NCBI GenBank assembly: GCA_035550315.1
Contig: DASZPL010000056.1
Coordinates: 1-64,000, forward strand
DNA length: 64,000 bases
DNA from: DASZPL01 sp035550315
GTDB taxonomy: Bacteria > Actinomycetota > Actinomycetes > JAFAQI01
Reading direction: 5' to 3'
Part shown: one piece after another, positions 31,820-39,378 of the stretch
Numbering within the stretch: position 1 is the first letter of the stretch
Layout of the letters: each line of letters starts with the position of its first letter
The notes under the pieces: model-generated
What the model was told of the DNA's origin: nothing
Databases searched by the model: none
The model's input: only the letters and a program-made list of their open reading frames with translations
Translations under genes and position numbers: made by a program

Positions 31820-33743
31820 AGCCGGCCGGCCCGACCATCCGGACGGGTCCGGCCGGTTCGGCCCCGACGGTCGACCGCAGCTGCCACGGCACGCTGGTCA
31901 CCATCACGCCAGGCTCGAACAACAGCCGGGCCTTGAGCCGCAGCGCCGTCTGGTTGTGCAGCAACTGCTCCCACCAGTGCCCGACGACGTACTCGGGAAT
32001 GAACACGCTGACGACGTCGCGCGGCGACTCCCGGCGCAGGTCCCGCAAGTACTTGAGCACCGGTCGAGTCACCTCCCGGTACGGCGAATCCAGAACCACC
32101 AGCGGGATCGGAACGTCGCCGTCAAGCCATTGCTGCTGCAGTCCGGCGGTCTCCTCGGCGTCGAGGTTGACGGTGAGCGCAATCAACGTGTTCGGCCTGG
32201 TCGCGCGGGCATAGCTGACCGCCCGAAGCGTCGGCAGATGCAGCTTTGACACCAGGATCACGCCGTGATTGCGCGACGGGAGCGCCGGCGGACCGAGTGC
32301 TGCGCCGTCCAGCTCGGCGGTGACGGCGACGTAGTGACGGCGGATGCCCTTCATCATCACGAACGTCACGACCATCGCGAGGATGGCCAGCCACGCCCCG
32401 TGGGCGACCTTGGTATAGAGGACGACCAGCAACACCAACCCGGTCGCCACCGCGCCGACGAAGTTGATCGCCCGCGAGCGGCGGTGCCGCCAGTTCTTCG
32501 GCGCACGCCGCAGCAACCGGTTCCAGTGCTTGACCATGCCCGCCTGGCTCAGCGTGAAGCTCGTGAAGACGCCGATGATGTACAGCTGGATCAACCGGTC
32601 GATGTTGGCGGCGAACCCGGCGATCAGCGCAACCGCGAAGCCGCCGAGCAAGATGATCCCGTTGCTGAAGACCAGCTTGTCGCCGCGATTGTGCAGCTGC
32701 CGTGGCAGGTAGCTGTGTTGCGCCAGGATCGAGGCGAGCACCGGGAATCCGTTGAAGGCGGTGTTCGCCGCCAGGATCAAGATGCCGGCGGTCGCGGCTT
32801 GGTACCAGTAGAACAGCACGGCGTGCGCGCCAAACACGCTGGCCGCGACCTGCGAGATCACCGACGGATTGCCGCTCGGCTGCGCCCGGGCGTGGACCAC
32901 CAGCGCCAGCACCGTGATGCCGGCGAACATGCTGACCGCGAGCCCGCCCATTACGGCCAGCGTGGTTGCAGCGTTCCGTGACTTCGGCCGGCGGAATGCA
33001 GGGACGCCGTTGCTGATCGCCTCGACCCCCGTCAGCGCCGTACACCCCGAGGCGAAGGCACGGAGCACCAAGAGCACGGTGAAGGCACCACCGACTTCGA
33101 CCGTGCGGTGCAGGTGTTGCCCAGCCGTCGAGGAATCCGGCAGGTGGCCGGTCGCGGCGCGAACGGCAGCGACGGCCACCATCAGGAAGGTCAGCGCTAC
33201 GAATAGGTACGTCGGCACGGCGAATGCTCGCCCGGACTCCTTCAGCCCGCGCAGGTTCGCGACCGCGAGGACGACGACTGCCGTCACCGACAGCTCGACG
33301 GCGTACGGCGCAAGTGACGGCACCCCACTTGTGATGGCGACCACGCCGGCGACGACGGACACCGCGACGGTCATCACATAGTCGACCAGCAGCGCACTGG
33401 CCGCGGTGAGGGCGGCGTTCTCGCCGAAATTGTCGAGGCTGACGGCAAACGCGCCGCCGCCGGAGGGGTAGGCGTGACAGGTCTGCCGGTAGGACAGCAC
33501 GACCACGACGAGCAGCGCGCCGATGAGCACGGCGACCCACTTGGCCAAGTACAGGTACGCCGCGCCGCCGGCCGCCAGGACGAGCACGATCTCCTCGGTC
33601 GCATACGCCACCGACGACAGCGGGTCCGATGCGAAGACCGGCAGCGCCAGCCACTTCGGCAGCAGCGTCTCCGGCAGCTGGCCGCTGCGCAGCGGCCGCC
33701 CGACGAAGAGCCGCTTCACCGGCGCGACCGAATACACGCTCAT
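31812..33743 (-). CDS. APC-superfamily permease, KimA-like (potassium uptake type)
   Basis: 643 residues with about 12 hydrophobic segments, then a soluble tail of about 190 residues (from around 450). The N-terminal text LPKWLALPVFASDPLSSVAY plus ATEEIVLVLA closely resembles Bacillus KimA (YdaO), a high-affinity K+/H+ symporter controlled by c-di-AMP at RNA and protein level. The tail resembles the KimA cytoplasmic domain. Here the gene itself lacks an obvious riboswitch, but a riboswitch-controlled rpf is convergent and a Kdp-type two-component pair is divergent. An amino-acid substrate remains possible. Confidence 0.75.
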   Translation of the reverse strand: MSVYSVAPVKRLFVGRPLRSGQLPETLLPKWLALPVFASDPLSSVAYATEEIVLVLAAGGAAYLYLAKWVAVLIGALLVVVVLSYRQTCHAYPSGGGAFAVSLDNFGENAALTAASALLVDYVMTVAVSVVAGVVAITSGVPSLAPYAVELSVTAVVVLAVANLRGLKESGRAFAVPTYLFVALTFLMVAVAAVRAATGHLPDSSTAGQHLHRTVEVGGAFTVLLVLRAFASGCTALTGVEAISNGVPAFRRPKSRNAATTLAVMGGLAVSMFAGITVLALVVHARAQPSGNPSVISQVAASVFGAHAVLFYWYQAATAGILILAANTAFNGFPVLASILAQHSYLPRQLHNRGDKLVFSNGIILLGGFAVALIAGFAANIDRLIQLYIIGVFTSFTLSQAGMVKHWNRLLRRAPKNWRHRRSRAINFVGAVATGLVLLVVLYTKVAHGAWLAILAMVVTFVMMKGIRRHYVAVTAELDGAALGPPALPSRNHGVILVSKLHLPTLRAVSYARATRPNTLIALTVNLDAEETAGLQQQWLDGDVPIPLVVLDSPYREVTRPVLKYLRDLRRESPRDVVSVFIPEYVVGHWWEQLLHNQTALRLKARLLFEPGVMVTSVPWQLRSTVGAEPAGPVRMVGPAGSR

Positions 33744-33896
33744 CGCACACCGCGCATCGCCGGTTGGTGATCACCCGCTGGCACGGCGCCGACGCTAGGA
33801 GCGGCGCCGCGCCAGACTCGTCAAGCATCCGCGATGATCGGGCGGGTCGGCGTAAAGAATCCGTCAAGGTCGGCACGGATCGCTGACACTTGATGC

Positions 33897-34997
33897 GTGC
33901 GCGCAATCGGGGCGCGGCGACAACTGGCCGGCTTGGCCGTCGCCGCTGCCGGGCTGCCGGCGCTGACCGCGATCCTCGTGGCGGTCGGCGACAACTTGGC
34001 GCTCGTTGACCATCTGCTGCTCTACCTGCTGGCCGTCATCGGGGTGACCGTGGTCGGCGGCTTCTGGCCGGCGATCGTTGCCGCCACCGCGTCCAGCCTG
34101 ATCGTCAACTGGTACTTCACGCCGCCCCGGCACACCTGGACCATCTCGGCACCACAGAACCTGTTGGCGCTGTTGCTGTTTGTCGCGGCCGCTGTCAGCA
34201 TCAGCGGCGTCGTCCACCTCGCGGCTCGCCGGGCCACCGCGGTGGCCCGAAGCACGGCCGACGCCGAGACGATGCTCGGGCTCGCACAGATGCGAACCGC
34301 ACTCCTGACCGCGGTCGGCCACGACCTGCGCACACCGCTCGCGTCCGTGAAGGCCGCGGTGAGCAGCCTGCGACAGACGGACGTCAACTGGTCGGCCGCC
34401 GACCATGCCGAACTGCTCGCCACGATCGAGGAGGGCGCCGATCGGCTCGACGGGCTGATCGCGAACCTGCTCGACATGAGCCGGATCAACGCCGGATCGC
34501 TGTTGCCACTCTTGCGGCCGACGGCCGTTGACGAAGTCGTGCCGATGGCGTTGCGCGGGCAGGACGCCGACATTCGGATCGACCTGCCGGAAGAGCTGCC
34601 ACTTGTGGCGGCCGATCCCGGCCTGCTGGAACGCGCGATCGCCAATCTCGTCGCCAACGCGGTGCGCTACAGCCCGCCCGGCCAGCCGGCCGCAATCACT
34701 GCGACCCTCGACGGTGCCACCGTGCGACTCGATGTGGTCGACCACGGGCCGGGCGTGCCGCCGGGGCTACGCGAACAGATCTTCCAGCCCTTCCAGCAGC
34801 TCGGCGACCAGCGCGACGGTGGTGGCGTCGGCCTCGGGCTAGCGGTGGCCCGCGGCTTCGTCGAAGCGTTGAGCGGCGAGTTGACGGCGAGTACGACGCC
34901 GGGCGGCGGCTTGACGATGACGATCCGGCTTCCGGTCGCGACGGACGAAGCGTCGCCGGCCAGACCGGTGACGACGTCGGGGCGGCGCTCACGATGA
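33897..34997 (+). CDS. KdpD-like sensor histidine kinase, N-terminally short
   Basis: 366 residues from GTG 33897. DUF4118 membrane part with about four TM helices and the KdpD loop NWYFTPPRHTWTIS, then HisKA with phospho-acceptor in TAVGHDLRTPLASVKAA, and HATPase with N-box LVANAVRYSPP and GVGLGLAVARGFVEALSG. The large cytosolic KdpD and USP domains (about 400 residues) that normally precede DUF4118 are absent, so any K+ or c-di-AMP sensing by USP is missing. Overlaps the response regulator by 4 bases. No kdpFABC genes nearby. Confidence 0.88.
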   Translation: MRAIGARRQLAGLAVAAAGLPALTAILVAVGDNLALVDHLLLYLLAVIGVTVVGGFWPAIVAATASSLIVNWYFTPPRHTWTISAPQNLLALLLFVAAAVSISGVVHLAARRATAVARSTADAETMLGLAQMRTALLTAVGHDLRTPLASVKAAVSSLRQTDVNWSAADHAELLATIEEGADRLDGLIANLLDMSRINAGSLLPLLRPTAVDEVVPMALRGQDADIRIDLPEELPLVAADPGLLERAIANLVANAVRYSPPGQPAAITATLDGATVRLDVVDHGPGVPPGLREQIFQPFQQLGDQRDGGGVGLGLAVARGFVEALSGELTASTTPGGGLTMTIRLPVATDEASPARPVTTSGRRSR

Positions 34998-35668
34998 CGA
35001 ACGTGCTGGTCATCGACGACGAGACGTCGATCGTGCGGGCGTTGCAGATCAACCTGGCGGCGCGCGACTACACCGTGATCAGCGCTGCCGACGGTGGCGG
35101 CGGACTGCGCGCGATGGCGCGCGAGCATCCCGACGCGGTCATCCTCGACCTCGGTCTTCCCGACATGGACGGCGCCGAGGTCATCCGCGGCATCCGCGGT
35201 TGGTCGGACGTGCCGATCATCGTGCTGTCCGCGCGCGGTCACGAGGCCGCGAAGGTCGCCGCTTTGGACGCGGGCGCGGACGACTACGTCACCAAGCCAT
35301 TCGGCATGGACGAGCTGCTCGCGCGACTGCGCGCCGCGACCCGGCGAAGCAAGCCGGCCGCCGAGGATCCGACCGTTGAGACCCCGGACTTCCGGATCGA
35401 CCTCGCCGCGCGCCAGGTCACCCGCGACGGCGCTGCGGTCCGGCTGACGCCCACCGAGTGGCAGATCGTCGAGATGCTGGTGCGCCATCGCGGCCAACTC
35501 GTCACCGGCCGGCAGCTCCTCCAGGAGGTGTGGGGTCCGGCGTACGGCAGCGAGCTGCACTACCTCCGGGTCTACATGGCGCAGTTGCGCCGCAAGCTCG
35601 AGCCCAACCCGCCGCGACCGCGCTACCTGCTGACCGAGCCCGGGATGGGATATCGGTTCGTCACGTGA
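34994..35668 (+). CDS. KdpE-like OmpR-family response regulator
   Basis: 224 residues. Receiver domain with acidic pocket VIDDE, phospho-Asp in AVILDLGLPDMDG, Thr/Ser in IIVLSARG and Lys in DYVTKPFGMDE; C-terminal winged helix LTPTEWQIVEMLVRHRGQ and SELHYLRVYMAQLRRKLE, the latter a KdpE hallmark. The gene is coupled to the kinase and its end overlaps the convergent ligase gene by 8 bases. A likely target is the adjacent permease or another K+ system. Confidence 0.9.
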   Translation: MTNVLVIDDETSIVRALQINLAARDYTVISAADGGGGLRAMAREHPDAVILDLGLPDMDGAEVIRGIRGWSDVPIIVLSARGHEAAKVAALDAGADDYVTKPFGMDELLARLRAATRRSKPAAEDPTVETPDFRIDLAARQVTRDGAAVRLTPTEWQIVEMLVRHRGQLVTGRQLLQEVWGPAYGSELHYLRVYMAQLRRKLEPNPPRPRYLLTEPGMGYRFVT

Positions 35669-37286
35669 CTCGGCCGCGGTGGCCGATGGCGTCGGCAAGT
35701 GCGGCGCGGTCGGCCTCGGTGAGGGGTCGCAGCGGCCCCTTCCGGTCTGGCCGCCAAAGCACCCGGCCGTCGCCGTCCCACCGCTCGCGCCGGAGCCAGG
35801 TCTTGTCGACCTTGTTGGTCGCGGTCAGCGGCAAGCGTGAGAGCAACCGGACGTAGCGCGGCGTCCACTTCGTGCCGAGGTCACGCCGACTCTGCAGGTA
35901 GGCATCGAACTCTTCGGGATCGAACGCCGTCGGGTCGGCAACCTCCAGCACGGCCATCACCTGGTCGTCGACCGTGCGCTCGTCGGGTACGCCGAACACG
36001 ACCGCTCCGGTCACGCCGGGGGCCGAAGCGAGAACCCGCTCGACCGGAGCCGCCGCGAAGTTCTCACCGTCGACCCGCAACCAGTCGGCGGTACGGCCGG
36101 CGAAGTAGAAGACACCGTCGGCGTCGCGGTAGCCCAGGTCGCCGGACCAATACCAGCCGCCTCTGGTCCGCTGGGCGGTCGCCTCGTCGTTGTTGTAGTA
36201 ACCCTCGAACCGTCCGAGCCCGTTGCGGCTGACGATCTCGCCGATTGCCTCGTCTGCGTTGCGCAGCCGACCCGCCTCGTCGAACCGCGCCGGCGGGCAC
36301 TCCTCGCCGGTCTCGGGATCGATCACGGCGACGTCGGCGTCCGCCTCTGGCACACCGAGCGCATCCTTCGGCAGACCGGGTTGCGGCAAGAAGATGATCA
36401 CGTTCTCGCTCGATCCGTAGCCGGACACCACCGGGCAGCCGAACCGCTCCTGGAACGCGTCGACGTCGCTAGTCGCCGACTCCGGCGCCAGCACGAACCG
36501 CAGCTTGTGGTCTCGGTCGTCCGGCGTCGGCGGGGTGGCGAGGATATAGGCCAGAGCACGCCCAACCGTCGAGAAGAAGACCGCGCCGGAGGCCCGCACG
36601 TCGTCGAGGACCGCTGACGCGGAGAACTTGCGGCGCAGCGCGGTCGCGGCGCCCGCGCCCATCGCCGGCAGGATCGTGGAGAACAGCGCATTGCCGTGGA
36701 ACATCGGCATCGCGCAGTACAGGACGTCGCCGGGCTGGAACCCCATCACCGAGTCGGCGGCGCGCGCGGCTCGGGCGTGCGTCGCGCGCACCGCCTTCGG
36801 CGCGCCGGTCGACCCGGCGGTGAACAGCAACAGATACAGGTCCTCGGGCGACGGCGCCGTCGTCGGAAGCTCCGGGACCACAGCGGAGGCACGCTCGCGC
36901 CACGCCTCGCCGTCAACGTCGACGACGGCGGCCTTACCGAGGTCGAGCCCGTCGAGCAGCCGCCGATGCTCGGCGTCGGTGACGACCGTGGCACAGTCCG
37001 TGTGTCGGATGTCGCGCGCGAGCTCGTCGCCGCGACGCGTCGAGTTCAGCCCGACGACGACGCGACCGCACAGCGCGGCGCCGCCGAGACAGAACAGGTA
37101 TTCCGGCGTGTTGTCGAGCAACACCCCAACGTGCGGCGGCGCCTCCGGCGCGAGCTCGGTCAGGATCGCGGCCCGCCGAACCATCTCGTCGACGACCTCG
37201 GCCCAGGTCCATGACCGGGCTTCGAACGACAGTGCGGGATTCGGATCGTCTCGGCGCGCGAGAACGACCTCGGCGACGGTCTTCAC
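35661..37286 (-). CDS. Fatty-acid/acyl-CoA ligase (AMP-binding, FadD17-like)
   Basis: 541 residues from GTG 37286. Adenylate-forming motifs: P-loop LLLFTAGSTGAPKAVRATHA, VVSGYGSSENV, WYWSGDLGYRDADGVFYFAG with hinge RTADWLRVDGENFA, and the C-terminal catalytic Lys in LTATNKVDKTWL. It activates a carboxylic acid as an acyl-AMP and transfers it to CoA. It is the last gene of a three-gene operon with P450 and a carotenoid-type membrane protein; GTGA overlap with the P450 stop. The substrate is probably a fatty or isoprenoid acid. Confidence 0.87.
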   Translation of the reverse strand: MKTVAEVVLARRDDPNPALSFEARSWTWAEVVDEMVRRAAILTELAPEAPPHVGVLLDNTPEYLFCLGGAALCGRVVVGLNSTRRGDELARDIRHTDCATVVTDAEHRRLLDGLDLGKAAVVDVDGEAWRERASAVVPELPTTAPSPEDLYLLLFTAGSTGAPKAVRATHARAARAADSVMGFQPGDVLYCAMPMFHGNALFSTILPAMGAGAATALRRKFSASAVLDDVRASGAVFFSTVGRALAYILATPPTPDDRDHKLRFVLAPESATSDVDAFQERFGCPVVSGYGSSENVIIFLPQPGLPKDALGVPEADADVAVIDPETGEECPPARFDEAGRLRNADEAIGEIVSRNGLGRFEGYYNNDEATAQRTRGGWYWSGDLGYRDADGVFYFAGRTADWLRVDGENFAAAPVERVLASAPGVTGAVVFGVPDERTVDDQVMAVLEVADPTAFDPEEFDAYLQSRRDLGTKWTPRYVRLLSRLPLTATNKVDKTWLRRERWDGDGRVLWRPDRKGPLRPLTEADRAALADAIGHRGRVT

Positions 37287-38470
37287 GGCAGCGGCGCGAA
37301 CCTGACCGGCATCGAGGCAATCTGGCGCAACAGGGTCGACGGCGTCCGCACCGGCTCGCCCACCACTTCGTAGTCGGGCCAGCGCGCAAGGAGCTCGCCG
37401 AAGAACACCCGCGCTTCCAGCCGCGCCAGCCCGGCGCCCAAGCAGAAGTGCTCGCCGAAGCCGAACGCGACGTGCGGGTTGGGTGAGCGCGCGAGGTTCA
37501 GCTGCTGCGCGTCGTCACCGAACGCCGACTCGTCGCGGTTGGCAGCGCCATAAATCATCGCCAGGTAGTCGCCGCGGCCCACCGTCGTCTCGCCCACCGT
37601 CGTTGCTCCGGTCGCGGTGCGCGCCATCGCCATGATCGGCGTGACCCAGCGAAGCAGCTCTTCCACCGCCGGGCCGAGCAAGTCGGCGTCGGCCGCCAAC
37701 CGCGCCCGCTGCTCCGGATGCTCGGCCAACGCCAGCAGGCCGCCGGTCAGCAAGTTGCGGGTGGTCTCGTTGCCGGCGACTAGCAACGTCATGCAGAAGC
37801 CGAGCAGCTCCTGCCGGGTCAGCCGCTCCCCGTCGACCTCGGCAGCGAGCAGCGCGCTCAGCAGATCGTCGCCCGGCGTCTGCTGCCGCGCATCGAGCTG
37901 CGCATCGAAGTAGACGAACAGCTCCATCGCCAGCGCGGCGTTCTCGTCGTTGAGGTCCGTGGCCGCGGCCATCACGGCGTCGGACCAGCGGCGGAAGTCG
38001 TCGCGGTCGGAAGCCGGCACGCCGAGCAGCTCCGAGATGACCAGCAGCGGCAGCGGCGCGGTCAGCGCGTCGACCACGTCGACCGGCTCGGTCGGGTCGA
38101 TCCGGTCGAGCAACTCGGCCGTGAGCTCCCGGATGCGGGGCTCCAAGCGCGCCACCCGCCGCGGGGTGAAGCCGCGGCTGATCAGCTTGCGGTATGCGAC
38201 GTGGGCGGGTGGGTCGAGATACAGCAACGAGTCGGACGCGGCGATGTCGCGGCCGCGGTCGGCGAGCAGCACCCCCGAGCCCGAGCAGAACCTGGCCGGG
38301 TCGGTGCTGATCTCCATCACTTCGCGATGGCCGGTCACCGCCCAGCACTCGGCCTGCGGCTGCCACGCCACCGGGCTCACGGCGCGCAGTTCGGCCAGCG
38401 CACTGTGCACGTCGTCCGCTGCGAAGAAGTCGGGATTCCCGAGCAGCGGGGCGCGGTCGGTTTCGGTCAC
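37283..38470 (-). CDS. Cytochrome P450
   Basis: 395 residues from GTG 38470. I-helix LLVAGNETTRNLL, K-helix EELLRW (EXXR), heme ligand Cys343 in FGFGEHFCLGAG, PXF-region SPNPHVAFG. This is a soluble class I bacterial P450 that needs a ferredoxin partner, none of which is adjacent. It overlaps the upstream membrane gene and the downstream ligase by 4 bases each, so a shared pathway (hydroxylation then CoA activation) is likely. Confidence 0.95.
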   Translation of the reverse strand: MTETDRAPLLGNPDFFAADDVHSALAELRAVSPVAWQPQAECWAVTGHREVMEISTDPARFCSGSGVLLADRGRDIAASDSLLYLDPPAHVAYRKLISRGFTPRRVARLEPRIRELTAELLDRIDPTEPVDVVDALTAPLPLLVISELLGVPASDRDDFRRWSDAVMAAATDLNDENAALAMELFVYFDAQLDARQQTPGDDLLSALLAAEVDGERLTRQELLGFCMTLLVAGNETTRNLLTGGLLALAEHPEQRARLAADADLLGPAVEELLRWVTPIMAMARTATGATTVGETTVGRGDYLAMIYGAANRDESAFGDDAQQLNLARSPNPHVAFGFGEHFCLGAGLARLEARVFFGELLARWPDYEVVGEPVRTPSTLLRQIASMPVRFAPLP

Positions 38471-39288
38471 GGCACCGGCTCGGCGGTGCGCGCGGCCGGC
38501 GGGCTGGCCGTCGTACTCTCCGCAGCGGCCGGCGGGGGCGGAGCCGCTGGCGCGGCATCGCGGCTCCACAGCACGGCGGTGATCGCGGCCGCCGGCACCC
38601 ACATCAGCAAAGCGGAGCCGCCGAGCTTGTCCTGCCCGAGCACCACCGCAACGATCGCCAGCCAGGCGATCTGCGCGTTGTAGGTAACCAACGCAACTTG
38701 ATGCGGATGGTCGAGCCAGCGCGCGACCGGGCGGTCCGGCTCTGCGCGTGTCATCCAGGTCGGGATCGCGACGAGGATCAACGCGGTCAACGTGAAGCCG
38801 GCCTGGCTGCCGAGCGGCAGCCCGAACCAGAACCCGGGGCCGTCGTAGTGGAAGACGGTGCCGAGGAACCACCGGTGGCCGAGCCGGGAGACCGGGTCCA
38901 TGATCCAGATCGACCACACGGTGAGTACGACGCCGAGCAGGTACTCGTGCCACAGCCGCGGCGCGCGCGTGTGCCGCGGCCCACTGGCGACCACGCGACC
39001 GGCGGCGAACCCGAAGTAGCCCATGAAGGTGTAGGAGAGCGGGACCATCAACGGCACGTCGGCGAGGAAGATCTCCTTGCCCCGCAACGCGTGGTTGAAG
39101 GCGTAGCCGGTGTACGGGAAGCCGAAGTGCACCGACAGGTTTTCGAACAGGCCGCCGACCGCAAGCGCGCTGACGAAGTAGATCCCGGTGTTGCGCCACC
39201 CGAGGTGGCGGCTGGCACGCCAGACGAAGACGACACCGAGCACGGTGACGTACCACCGGTCGATGAAGGTGCCGTAGATCTCCCTCAT
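38467..39288 (-). CDS. Carotenoid-biosynthesis-type membrane protein (DUF422/CruF-like)
   Basis: 273 residues from ATG 39288 with GGAGG 7 bases upstream. About seven hydrophobic helices with polar motifs FENLSVHFGFPYTGYAFN and PLMVPLSYTFMGYFGF, which resemble the DUF422 family containing the carotenoid 1,2-hydratase CruF. The C-terminus is Ala/Pro-rich. No carotenoid genes are adjacent; the operon has P450 and acyl-CoA ligase instead, so the real substrate may be another isoprenoid. Longer in-frame starts read through the palindrome at 39324 and were rejected. Confidence 0.68.
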   Translation of the reverse strand: MREIYGTFIDRWYVTVLGVVFVWRASRHLGWRNTGIYFVSALAVGGLFENLSVHFGFPYTGYAFNHALRGKEIFLADVPLMVPLSYTFMGYFGFAAGRVVASGPRHTRAPRLWHEYLLGVVLTVWSIWIMDPVSRLGHRWFLGTVFHYDGPGFWFGLPLGSQAGFTLTALILVAIPTWMTRAEPDRPVARWLDHPHQVALVTYNAQIAWLAIVAVVLGQDKLGGSALLMWVPAAAITAVLWSRDAAPAAPPPPAAAESTTASPPAARTAEPVP

Positions 39289-39323
39289 GACGCGACCTCC
39301 GCAGCGGCCGTCAAACCCTCGTT

Positions 39324-39378
39324 GATCATGAGCGTATTCGCAGATTTCGCACCAATTCTTGCGAAAGCGCTCATGATC
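39324..39378. repeat. REP-like palindrome, second copy
   Basis: GATCATGAGCG (39324-39334) pairs with CGCTCATGATC (39368-39378). The interior TATTCGCAGATTTCGCACCA then ATTCTTGCGAAAG matches the dnaX copy at the same positions and same overall length. It contains the GH31 stop codon and may act as its terminator. Confidence 0.85.
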
